NCBI GenBank assembly: GCA_033782935.1
Contig: JAWQEG010000726.1
Span: forward strand, 124,001-188,000
DNA from: Petrolisthes cinctipes
Lineage: Eukaryota; Arthropoda; Malacostraca; Decapoda; Porcellanidae
DNA: 64,000 nt
Direction: 5' to 3'
A model generated the notes under the pieces. The model saw only the letters and a list, made by a program, of their open reading frames with translations. It did not search any database and had not been told where the DNA came from. Of this stretch, positions 43,863-54,659 are shown piece by piece. The position numbers were made by a program, and so were the translations under genes. Numbering within the stretch: the first letter of the stretch is position 1; each line of letters starts with the position of its first letter.

Positions 43863-43955
43863 TTAAGGCAAAGAAATTAGTCCTGTTAATGTTCATGGCA
43901 CAGTTTGTAGAAATCAAAGACCTTCCAAATCACCAACAAAAGAATCTCCCTTTAA
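43863..43955. repeat. Internally deleted hairpin element
   Basis: Only the right arm is complete (catggcacagtttgtagaaa ... agaatctccctttaa). A TTAAGG end is present on the left at 43863. Confidence 0.5.
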
Positions 43956-44779
43956 ATCTGACCATAAATAATAAAAGAACACTTTGTCAGCTAATTACAG
44001 TAAGAGGCTACTAATTATACCCAACTGTGGTACAAATCAGACTTCTACATAGTTTGTAGCCTGTGTTTTGTGACAGCAGCCTCCCAAACCACTGCAAGTA
44101 CATCTTACAGTCAGGATTCTTTGCCACAAAACTATTTAAGCAGTTCTACCTAAAGTCACATTAAGTCATGGTGTTTGGGAGTCAATGAACTCCTTATGTC
44201 TGACAGATCTAAAGTCAACCCTTGGCAACATTAGAATTTTCAAGAAAGTGGGACACATGGGAAAACTGTTTCTTCAATTCAAAACAGTAAGGGGAACACA
44301 ACAAATCAGCTCTCAAAGATAGCATGCTCTTTTCAGGACAACAATCTTTCTGAAGATAACCAATCAAGGGTGCTGAAAGAAAAGTGATGTTGGGTTTACT
44401 ATTTGAATGTTCAACACGACCAAATATATGGATAGCCTTATCATCAGAAAGTATAGAGTATAATTGCTGAGAAAACACAGAAGCCCAAGTTGATGAAGGA
44501 AGCCTCATGCCACAACCCCCTCAATCAAGGGTAAAATATAATGGACAAGAAAAGTCACTCCAGATATCTTTTATCATTGCTGCCCTGCAAACAACAAAAG
44601 TTCTCGTGGTCTTTGCTCAAGTAAGAACATGTGAGACTTTAGTCACCTTAGTTTCCAGGACCATATCAAATATTTCTAAAACCATCATCAATGAACTCCA
44701 ACACATGTGTGAGGGAAGGGAGGTAGATAAAGGGTTAAAGTACAAAACCAAACAGGTAAAACATTAAATTAATATCAAG
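43956..44779. other. Unassigned sequence
   Basis: A 97-codon minus-strand frame (44215-44508) and an 86-codon plus-strand frame (44507-44767) have ordinary composition but no motif that I recognise. They could be remnants of the LTR element detected just downstream. Confidence 0.35.
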
Positions 44780-45010
44780 CTTGGTTCACAGCCAGTGTAT
44801 GAACCATCAGAGAAATTGTACAAACCAATGTACACAAGATGCTCCAAGAGGGAGTCATTAAGCTACTTGGAATGCTCCATTATTTCTAGTGCTGAAGAAG
44901 GATGGAGGGTGTGACTCCCTGTCATATATTTGTGAGGTTAATGAGGTAACAGAGATGACCATTATCCACCACCAGTTCTCAAAGACTTGCCCCAACATCA
45001 AGGAACAAGA
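44780..45010 (+). pseudogene. Remnant of a Gypsy-like LTR-retrotransposon reverse transcriptase
   Basis: With frame changes the plus strand reads REIVQTNVHKMLQEGVIK, then APLFLVLKKDGG-like and EVNEVTEMTIIHHQF, which follows the start of Gypsy-type RT domains (LLExGII...PVVLVKKKDG...DYRxLN). No catalytic Asp pair, LTR or other pol domain is visible. Confidence 0.4.
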
Positions 45011-46023
45011 AACATCTTGTTTATTTACATATACTGTACAGTAGACCTCTTTGTTGAATACTGGCAAGGTGGTCTTCACAAAGTAAGTCAATCCATAAAG
45101 GTTTTCACCATCCTCTCTCACCATGCTATTGACAAAATAAGAGATTATACGGAATCTGTAATGTTGCCACAAAGCAGATCAACTCAATTTGTGTGACATG
45201 TTTTACTCTCCAAAGGAAGGCATACGGAATTCACCCCCTGAGAACGATGTCAACAAGCACAACATAAACAATGGCAACACATCTATGTATTTCCACATGA
45301 TGCAGGTGTTGCACAGATAAACATACCAGCCAGTCAGTGAGAAGGAAAGAGAGAGACAGTGAATGTGTTTGTCAATGATGGAAGAAAAGCAGTGAGTCAG
45401 TTGGTTGGTTAGTTACAAAGTTTAGGTCATAGTAGTCAGTGAGAGAAGCAGTCAGTTACCAGAGGTAGGTCAAGGTAGTAAGTGAGTCAGTTAGTTACAG
45501 TTGGTAGGTCATAGTACATTTGTCAGTAAGAAGAGTCCAAGTCATTGAGTCAAATTATTTCCAAGGTTTAAGTTAGAGTACGGTAGCTAAAAACACCACC
45601 CAGTCTACCATGCAAAGTTATGCATTACTAAAGAATCAACCAAGCATCACTATACTCATGTCCTCATTCATATACAAACTGACAAATAAAACAATAAAAA
45701 AGTTTGTATGTTTCCCATATTATCATTACTTTAGGTGTGTATTTATGTCATTATATAAGAAGTTATGTCAGGCCACACAATCACTTCAAATTAATCCAGT
45801 GCAGTCTATGGATGTGACCTCACCTCTTTTATGAACTTGGTTTGTGGCTAAGGGCCGTAGACAAGAACGTTTGTTGACAATGGTGTGGTATTGGTACTAT
45901 GGCTCTGTAGTGTGTCTATGGAGTCATTGTCAACACCACAGATATTATTGAGTATTAGTGTTGTGTGTTATGGTAACAGACAATCATTACACACTGATAA
46001 GAAACTACAATACTGGCATTTAA
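45011..46023. other. Unassigned sequence
   Basis: 45300-45600 contains loosely repeated agtcagttagtta strings (a decayed short repeat). I see no gene. Confidence 0.45.
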
Positions 46024-46191
46024 ATAAAGGGAAATTCTTTTGTTGGTGAATTGAAAAATGCCTGATTCCTGCAAACTATTCCATAAAACAGATCCCCTAT
46101 GACAGTAGTAACATTAAGGCCCTCTGTTTCCTGGCATAGTTTGGAGGAATCATTAGCCTTTCAATTTACCAACAAGAAAATCTCCCCTTAA
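46024..46191. repeat. TTAA hairpin element
   Basis: taaagggaaattcttttgtt ... cctgattcctgcaaactatt pairs with ctggcatagtttggaggaat ... aacaagaaaatctccccttaa. Confidence 0.75.
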
Positions 46192-47128
46192 AAGGTTATA
46201 TCAATATTGTATATGCATTGTTTATATTGTAGAGTCAAAGTAGTACCTGGGAGTCTTTAGTAATGTATCATCACCTACAATTAATTCTTAAAAAGAAAAA
46301 TGTATCAATACCAGTAACTTCTGTTGATGATGATGGTTGTAATAATTTTGCCGTTAATATTCTTGTTGTTGTTGTTGTTGTTTATGTCCTTGATACAGGA
46401 ACGTCTTCAATATTGGATGATAAGAACAAAATGGAGAATACTTGGGACAGTCTATTGTTTGTTGTCTTGCAGTGAACCAAACAACATCTGTAATGAGAAA
46501 AAACAACATTAACTCATTGTATGCAACATGAGGATACTAGAGATGAAAGGGGAAAATAATTATTTGGCATCTTCTTCCACCTTGTAAAGACAATTAACAT
46601 ACAGAAGGTCCATGATATAAGATGATTAAATTTATCACATAATATTATATCCTTTTAACAGTCCCACCAGATCACTTAGAAAGTCTGTATAATAAATAAC
46701 AGGAACCTGGGAAAACATTTGGTCTTCAATGAGTGACTGAGTGTAAAATGAAGTGGTGTTTGATACAAGTATTTATTCATTGTATTATTGAGGGTAGAGG
46801 TGTAAAATAAGTCATCCCCATCGCCCACCATTCTTATGTTGTAGTTGTCCTCATATCCCTTACAATACAAGGAGGGTTGGGGACACCACTAATGACCTTG
46901 GAGCTGGACCCCTTGACTGTCAGGGTTCCTGTATTGGAGCTAGAGCCTCCCCACCCCTTGAAGAGGGGGAAATAAGGTATTAATGATAATAATGATACTA
47001 GAGGGTTTACTAAATATAATAATTATTAAAATGATTACTACTGTATATGAAATTCTCCTGTGGTGTATAAAAAGTGTCTATATAGCAAGGTTCTTGCTAA
47101 ACATTAATTATTTCGGTGATACAAACAT
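46192..47128. other. Unassigned sequence
   Basis: An acceptor-like site (tatgtccttgatacag, ending about 46399) precedes a 37-codon open stretch starting ERLQYWMIRTKWRI. There is no donor or family match, so I do not call an exon. Nothing else is recognised. Confidence 0.35.
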
Positions 47129-47292
47129 TTAAGGGAAGAACATCTTATATTTGGTACATTGGAGGGTTACTGAATCCTCCAAACTATGACACAAAACAAA
47201 CCCATATCCCTTATTAGTAACAACACTGAGGTGATTTATTTCCTGGGATAGTTTGGAGGAATCAGTAGACCACTACTTTACCCAGAAGAGGG
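47129..47292. repeat. Hairpin element
   Basis: It starts TTAAGGGAAGAAC. ggttactgaatcctccaaac pairs with gtttggaggaatcagtag, separated by a longer loop with ttagtaacaacactgagg. Confidence 0.68.
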
Positions 47293-47358
47293 AAGGAATA
47301 CAAGGAAGGTGAATATTCTTGTTTGAGGCAACAATTTGAAATGAATGACAATTATTTC

Positions 47359-47500
47359 TTAAGGTGATATATAGTACTGTATACATTTGGTACATTAGAG
47401 TACCCTTGATTCTTCCAAAGTATGCAGGGAAACATTACAATAACAAAAACAATGGTGGCCTATTGTTGCTTGGAATAGTTTGAAGGAATGAGTTGCCCCA
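47359..47500. repeat. Hairpin element, CTTGG subfamily
   Basis: It starts TTAAGGTGATATATAG. cccttgattcttccaaagta and ttggaatagtttgaaggaat form the recognisable stem. It shares the cctattgttgcttgg arm with the copies near 28 kb. Confidence 0.6.
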
Positions 47501-47597
47501 GATTTAAAAGTAAAGTGTTAATAGTGAATATCAATAGGTTATAATATCCCTGGCTGACTCATATCTCCTAAATTACCAATGATGGATAAACCTTGAC

Positions 47598-48350
47598 TAT
47601 AAATATATATCTAACTATATGATTATCACCAGGAAACACAGGCCATATGTAAGAATATTAGTGTGATGACTCCATAAACACTATATTCTATAAATATATC
47701 TAACTATATGATTATCACCAGGAAACAAAAGGCAGTATGTAAGAATATTACTAGTGTGATGACTCCATAAACACTATATTCTATAAATATATCTAACTAT
47801 ATGATTATCACCAGGAAACACAGGCCATATGTAAGAATATTAGTGTGATGACTCCATAAACACTATATTCTATAAATATATCTAACTATATGATTATCAC
47901 CATGAAACAAAAGGCAGTATGTAAGAACATTAATGGTGTGGTACTGGTGTCATGACTCCATAGACATTATATTCTATAAATATATCTAACTACTGTATAT
48001 GATTATCACCATGAAACATTGGGCCATATGTAAGAATATTAATGGTGTCATGATCCATACACACTATATTCTATAAATATATCTAACTATATGATTATCA
48101 CCATGAAACACAGGGCCATATGTAAGAATATTAATGGTGTCATGATCCATACACACTATATTCTATAAATATATCTAACTATATGATTATCACCATGAAA
48201 CACAGGGCCATATGTAAGAATATTAATGGTGTCATGATCCATAAACACTATATTCTATAAATATATCTAACTATATGATTATCACCATGAAACACAGGGC
48301 CATATGTAAGAATATTAATGGTGTCATGACTCCATAAACACTATATACTG
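47598..48350. repeat. Minisatellite with unit of about 92 bp
   Basis: Eight direct copies share tataaatatatctaactata, tgattatcaccatgaaacac and ccatatgtaagaatatta. The last copies are the most alike, suggesting growth at the right end. Confidence 0.9.
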
Positions 48351-48586
48351 AGCCATTGTGTCAGTACTACACCATTGTCAACACTATGGATATTCTTACA
48401 TTTGACACAAAGAAAAATGGACTGGAGTTATAGCAAGACCAACATATCATATTACACACAGTCTCACAGGTTCAGGTTCAGGTTGATGGCGGAAGTTATG
48501 CCTTTTGATCGGCACTTCCTGATGTGTTCACTATTATAAGTTCTTGTGGTCTGGGTCTAGTTTTAATTTTTCTGTTACACTAAGGT

Positions 48587-51500
48587 TTATATTTTATTCT
48601 CCCTTATTTTCCAGAATTTATATACTGTTTCTCTATTTTTCTCAATGGAATTATTTTCAAACAAAAGACTGCCTATAACACTGTCTTCATCCTCGCCAAA
48701 CGGTTGTTGTAGCACTTGATTTTTTCTTCTTTCTTCGCTGTAGGCTGGGCAATGGAGAAGAAAGTGGGGTAAATTTTCCATTTCACCGCCACACATCACA
48801 CAACTTGTTGGGAGGTTTTGAAATCTTTTTCTGTCTCCAAGTCCTAGGTTATTTGTGCGGCACCGGAACATGATACTTGATGCTTCACTGTTTTCGTAGA
48901 TTTCGTCCTGCCCTCCAATTTCCTTTCTCCACTCCCTATACAATTTTAAACTTTCTTTTTCTTGTAATTCATTTTTCCAGTTATTTGTGTCCCATTGTTT
49001 CACCCTATCACTAATTTCTGCATTACTTATTTCCACCCCTCTTATTCCCACTAATCTTCTGTTCTCCAGCAAACTTTTTATCCACTTATTCTTATTTTCT
49101 ATTCTCATTTCATCTATTGTTCTTTCTAATAGCTCATTATTCTCACCTCTTAATATGTATTGTAGATATTTTATTTGTCCCTCCATTATTCTACTTTTCA
49201 TACTCGAGATTCCTATTTCTCCCCTTATTGCAGCTTCTTGCGTATAGCTTGGTGCTCCTAGTATCTTTCTTCCCACACTGTTTTCCACCCTTTGTAGTTT
49301 TTTTATGTCTTCTTTTGTAAAATCTAAAACATTAGCCCCATACAATATTATTGGAAGAGCTATACTTTTCCAAAACACCTTTCCAATTGTTAGCCTGGCA
49401 CAACTTCTTGCTACAACAGAGTATGTTAAATTTGCCATTTTATTCGCTTTTTCTATCATTAACTGTTTTTGCACTTTAAACATGTTTCTACTGTCATTAA
49501 TAGTTATCCCCAAGTATTTTAATTTATCACTCACTTTTATCCCTGCAATTTCATTAGGCTTTTCTTTCATATTGAATATAATTATATTACTTTTCTGTTA
49601 GTTTATCTCAAGCCCACATTCCCTTCCCGCTTTAATCACTTGCTCAATCACCTTTTCCGCGTCTTTCTCATTCCCTGCCAGTAGCATTCCGTCATCTGCA
49701 TAGAACAGGGATGTTATGTTGAAGTTTTCATCTTTATATCCTCTATCTACCCTCTCTAAATGCTGCATAATTTTGTACGTAACTAGTTTGAACAAGGTGG
49801 TTGATCCCGTACATCCCTGTCTTATCCCGCTACTAACTGGTATATTGATCTCTTCATCCTCATTAAGTCTAACTTTGGTTATGTCCCCATCATATAATTT
49901 TGTTATTACATCAATAGTTTGTTCATTTATTTTATAATCTATTAGAGTTTTCACCATTAAGTCTCTCTTAATACTATCAAATGCTTTTGCAAAATCGACC
50001 GAAATTACAACAAGTGACTTTTTGTTCTTAAATGTCTGCTCTACACAGTGCCTCAAAATTAAAATATTATTTTCAATTCGAGCTCCTGTTGTAAACCCCG
50101 CCTGATTTTCCTTTCCCCAGTCATTTCTCCTTATTTGCTCCTCAACACTTACTCTCACCACTGCCATTAGTAATTTATAGCCTATATTTGTTAGAGCTAT
50201 GGGTCGAAACTCATTAACTTTAGGCTTTCTTGTTTTGGGGATCATTACCGTTTTACTTTCCTTCCATCCTTCTGGTATCTCACCTGACTGTAGGGTGTGT
50301 TTGAATGTTTGCACTAGTGTTGTTAGTAGATGCCTGTTTTCTAAGAATACTTTGTAAAATTCTGGTTTTATCCCATCTGGGCCTGCTGCCTTTTTGTTTT
50401 TCAGCTTTGCTAAACACCTTTTGACTCGCTCTACTGTTATAATTTCATCATCTAAGTATTTAACTCTCTCTCCTATTTCTAGAGCCATATCAATATGTTC
50501 TTTAATTTCCTTCCCATAGTTTTCTATATGAATTGGTGCATTCTCTCTCTCCTGATTTATAACCTGATAATGCCTTCCTCTCTCTATATCTAACTTTATA
50601 GAATTTCTCTTTTCTATATACTCTGACCTAGCCTCCTCATTCCAAACTTCATTAATATTATTTTGATGTTTTCCATACAACCATTTCCAAAATGTCTCAA
50701 TCTGTGATTTAGCTCTATCCCCTTCTAATTTTTTGTTATCGTCACCATATCGTCCATCAAATCTATTGATTCTCTTTCTCTATCCCCCCTCAGCATCCTT
50801 ATGTATTTCCAGGTGTTCTTTCCATTACTTTTATCCTCTTTAATCTCCTTCGCTTTCTTCACATCACTAGCTCTCATTGCCTTTCTAACTAAGATTTGCA
50901 CCTTCTCTTTTTGATCTAAGTACAACTTTTTCCATCTGTCCTTTTCATCTGGACATGTTTCGTTCCTTATACTCCTATTGTACCTCCTTCTCTCCTTGAT
51001 TTCCCTCCTTATCTCCTCATTAAACCATTCTGGTTCCTCTTCTACTTTATTTACCCCAATATTTTTCCTTCTATATTTACCCTTAAGATACCTATTTGCT
51101 GTATTAATTATCTTGTTTTCTAGGTCTCTCATATTTTTAACTCTTTCACCCATGACATTATCTTGAAGCTTTTCACAATATAATTTTAAAGAAACTTTAT
51201 CTGTTTTGTAGAATTCTCTTGTAATCCATTCTTTATTATTGTACCTCCTGTTTTGCTTTACCTCTATCTCTATTTCTATTAGGTTATGATCAGTGATGTC
51301 ACACTTTTCCTGATCTTCATCTATCCTCATCCTCTTATATTTATCAAATACTTTATTGGTGGCTAGTGCAAAATCTATCACACTCTTTTTCCCGTCTCTG
51401 GACCATGTATATTCCCCCTCACAGTTTATATCGTCATTTAACATAGTAAGTTTGTATTTCTCTAGCCAATCCAGGATCATCTTGCCATTGTCATCCAACT

Positions 51501-52089
51501 TTTGATCTCCCTTAAAACCCACATGTCCATTAAAGTCTCCCACTACTAACACTGCCTCCTCTATATTATTATCCAGGATCATCTCAATTTCTGCTTTCAT
51601 GGCTTTGTTTCTTTCCTTGTCATTTACACTAAAATATACGATAACAACTGATATATCCCATCCTCTAATACTACCTTTTACATGCAAAATATCCTTACTT
51701 TTAGTATATATGTGGTCAAAGGAAACATCCTTTTTGTTTTGGTACAACATCATTATTCCTCCACCTTTACGATCTTTTATATCTCTCATTTGCTCTAGTA
51801 CAACTATACTATCTTTAAAGTTGACATCTCTAACTTTCTTTTGAGTTTCTGTAAGGCATAAAATACTATTTCTATCTATTAGTTCCTCAATTTCCTTAAC
51901 CTTAACTTTTGATAATCCCTGTATATTAATAACTTTAATGACTAGTTTATCTATTTCTTCCTTACTCCTATTTGTACTTGATAACAGGTTATTGCCATTC
52001 TCATTTACATCCCCTACCTGTGAGTTATTTACTGAGTTTACTTTCTTTACACTGACTTGTTTGTCACTCCTGCTCTCCGACCACTTCAT
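48587..52089 (-). pseudogene. ORF2 endonuclease-reverse transcriptase, one frameshift and one stop
   Basis: Endonuclease (52089-50725): INIQGL, LCLTETQ, VGDFNGHVG, VIDFALA and ITDHNLIEI supply the expected catalytic residues. A one-base change in an A-run near 50735 shifts frame into the reverse transcriptase (about 50680-49598): KAAGPDGIKPEFYK, RPIALTN, VISVDFAKAFDSI, SSGIRQG, SLFYADDGMLL. The YADD box is intact. A TAA at 49598-49600 interrupts the next nine codons before the C-terminal part, which ends with CVMCGGEMENLPHFLLHC (C-x2-C...H-x4-C). The protein would cut target DNA and copy the LINE RNA at the nick. Two point lesions are all that separate this copy from an open frame. Confidence 0.82.
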
Positions 52090-53212
52090 GCATCCTTACC
52101 ACTTTCCCTTTCCTTATTATCCACTGTCCTCCGTTTTGTCTTTTGTGTCTCAACTCTTCTCTCAACCTATCATTCTCCTCTCTTTCCCTCTTGGTCAGGT
52201 CAGGTGCAATAATGATTTTCTGGGTTACCTGATCATCATTATTCTTTAGTTTTTTGCTTCGTTTTACCAACTCCCACTTCATTCCCACTTCATTCATCTC
52301 CATGATCACTGGCCTGACTTTTCCTGTTGTTATTCTGCCAATTCTAAAAATCCTTTGAATCTTTGCATCCTTGACACCCAGCTTTCCCTGAAAGATTTCT
52401 TCACATCTCTCCCTATCCTCATATGTTATCTCACTGATCTCCGTTTTCCTGCTTTCTGGTACATTAAACATTATAATATTGTTCCTTTTCTTCTCTCTCT
52501 CTCGCTCCTCTTCCAAATTTTCCATCATTCTCTCTGTCACTTTCCTTACTATCTCCTCATCCCGTTTATCCCACTTCTTCTCCAGATTTTCTATAGTTTT
52601 CTTAAGGGAATAATTATCTGCTCTCAGTTCCTTCATCTCTTCCCTAATGCTATCCATATCCTTCCTCTCCCCCCTTGTTGGCTCACTTCCACACATACCC
52701 TTGGTTCCAGTGTCTCGTTCTTCCTCTTCAGGGTCCTCCTTGTCTTTGTTCCTACTCCACTTCTCTTCAAGGGCTACCATCTTCTCACTTATTTCTGTAT
52801 TTTTGCTTTTCACTGCCCTCAGCTCTTCCCTCAGTTTTGCATTTTCCTGTTCATCATTCATCCACTTGTAGCTGCATATTTTGCAGAACCACACCTCTCT
52901 GGTCTTTGCTACTTTAAGTCCGGCCTCTGTAAGCCCCTCGCATTCCTTGTGTAGCCAATATTTGCATTTCGTACATTCCACTCCATTATTTTCCACCCAA
53001 TGTTTACACGTGGTACAAACCTCGCGCTTACTCGTCACTTCCTCTTTGCAATTTCCACATATTCCATCTTCATTTAGCTTTCCATTGTATTCACACCTTC
53101 TACATGCTTTTAACTTTGTACTATTGCCTCCACCGCCACCATACTCTTCACTATTCATTGCTTTAAAACTTTGTTTTCTAGTTCTCGACCCAGACCGACC
53201 TCCTTCAGCCAT
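52064..53212 (-). CDS. LINE ORF1 protein: zinc fingers, coiled coil, RRM-like domain
   Basis: The predicted protein is 382 aa from ATG 53212; an in-frame TTG lies 30 nt upstream. CRRC...CGNC (about residues 37-55) and a PHD-like cluster CTTCKHW, CTKCKYWLHKEC, FCKIC (about 75-125) bind zinc. Residues about 140-265 are charged heptads, a probable coiled coil for oligomerisation. NNIIMFNVPES and RIFRIGRI fit the RNA-binding domain of LINE ORF1 proteins. The frame is intact. Its stop lies 26 bp inside ORF2's start, so ORF2 is probably reached by reinitiation or another coupling mechanism. Confidence 0.8.
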   Translation of the reverse strand: MAEGGRSGSRTRKQSFKAMNSEEYGGGGGNSTKLKACRRCEYNGKLNEDGICGNCKEEVTSKREVCTTCKHWVENNGVECTKCKYWLHKECEGLTEAGLKVAKTREVWFCKICSYKWMNDEQENAKLREELRAVKSKNTEISEKMVALEEKWSRNKDKEDPEEEERDTGTKGMCGSEPTRGERKDMDSIREEMKELRADNYSLKKTIENLEKKWDKRDEEIVRKVTERMMENLEEEREREKKRNNIIMFNVPESRKTEISEITYEDRERCEEIFQGKLGVKDAKIQRIFRIGRITTGKVRPVIMEMNEVGMKWELVKRSKKLKNNDDQVTQKIIIAPDLTKREREENDRLREELRHKRQNGGQWIIRKGKVVRMHEVVGEQE

Positions 53213-53235
53213 GTTCCAGCTGATGTAATTCCTAA

Positions 53236-53532
53236 CAACCAATAAATAATAATAATAATAATATTAATAATACACTAATAGTAATAATAATATTAATAAT
53301 ACACTAATAATATTAATAATACACTAATAATAATAATATTAATAATACAGTAGTAATAATAATAATAATAATAATACACTAATAATAATAATAATAATAA
53401 TACAGTAATAATAATAATAATAATACACTAATAATAATAATATTAATAATACAGTAATAATAATAATATTAATAATACAGTAATAATAATAATAATAATA
53501 TTAATAATACAGTAATAATAATAATAAATAGA
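53236..53532. repeat. (AAT)n-type microsatellite
   Basis: Runs of TAATAA interrupted at intervals by TACAC or TACAG abut the 5' end of the LINE. Confidence 0.92.
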
Positions 53533-53698
53533 AGAAAAAGAAATAATAAAATAGGGCAAATCCTTGATGATTATTAACAAAATCAATATATCACCTTTTT
53601 CTAATACAATATAATATTATCCATCTTGTGCACTCCATTATATCCAAGTGAGTCTCCTTCACACACTACAGTACTCTTGGCCACACATCAAACTGATA

Positions 53699-54321
53699 CA
53701 GTAAAACTCCACTCTTTCGGCATCCAACGTTTCGGCACTTTTAAAAAAAAGTCCCATTCTGATATTATTCGACATTTCGGCACATTTTTCAAAAGATATC
53801 GGTACATGACTGCTTTGAAAAGGGCACCATGATCGTCGGCCATCTTGTGTAGTGACGTATGGACTAAACTCCTCCCATTAGGCTAACTGGCTAAGTACCC
53901 GGGCTCTTGTGTGAAAGGGTAAGAGTAGCGCTTACCACACAACGAGTTTATCCCATAATCGGCCCTTGTGAGGGAGCGTCACTTTCGAATGTGTGAGCTT
54001 TGTCTTGGCTTACCTCTATTATTACGAACATTTATTATTGAAAAATGGCTTCAACAAGTTGAAATCTTTCTTCTGTTCAACAAGTGGAAATCTTTCTTTT
54101 GTAATGAAAAAACACTCCCGGCCACAGATCATCTACACATCAGAAATATGCCTTGATTTTTGTATTTCACAAATAAATACGAAAAAAATACGTTATGTAT
54201 TAATTATTCATTACTTATAGTTACAAAAAATCACATGCAAGACAATTATTCAATGATTCGGCAAATTCAATGTTTCGGCACCTACTTGGTCCCGAAGGTG
54301 CTGAAAGACAGGACTTCTACT
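53699..54321. mobile_element. Tigger/pogo-like short non-autonomous element
   Basis: The left end CAGTAAAACTCCACTCTTTC and the right end (inverted CAGTAGAAGTCCTGTCTTTC) both continue into ttcggcac-rich subterminal sequence. CAGT-starting ends with TTCGGCA are typical of the pogo/Tigger group. The 620-bp interior encodes no transposase. Confidence 0.65.
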
Positions 54322-54329
54322 GAATGTCT

Positions 54330-54415
54330 CTCTACTTGTGCAGTACCTATAACAGGAAGGAAATTGACCAAAAGTTATATAATAGTTTGTTGAGACAGAC
54401 AATAATAATAATAAT
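54330..54415. repeat. Left flank copy of the sequence bordering the hairpin array at 60.3-60.9 kb
   Basis: acctataacaggaaggaaat, gaccaaaagttat, then gacagacaataataataata matches, in inverted orientation, the right border of the array (about 60788-60875). Confidence 0.55.
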
Positions 54416-54659
54416 ACATTCCTTATGGAGGGTGTGTCCTGCCTACCACAAGGTCCATTGTGGGTATAACCAGGTAGACGGGACTCGGTAGCCTTGTTGG
54501 TCGGCAGCCCGTCTAGGTCCACCACCTAAAACTGTGGTTTGCATCAGGAAAGGGCATCCGGCAATAAAAATTGGTGCCTAAATCTAAATGTTATGAGTTG
54601 TGCAAATTATATGGCCCCCAGTACCCAGTAGCTTCGGCAGGGGGTGCTAAGAATCTCTG

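Larger units (their letters stand above)
48480..53240 (-). mobile_element. Nearly intact two-ORF LINE
   Basis: On the minus strand: ORF1 (53212-52064), then ORF2 (52089-48587) with an APE endonuclease, reverse transcriptase and a C-terminal zinc motif. ORF2 has only one frameshift and one stop, so insertion was recent. The 3' end near 48480 shows aacctgaacctgaacctg. The clade is uncertain; the layout suggests an I/Nimb- or CR1-type element. Confidence 0.82.

Noticed and set aside
44215..44767. 97- and 86-codon frames as host genes
   Set aside because: They lie on opposite strands with no motif and sit beside a decayed LTR-element remnant. More likely part of that debris.
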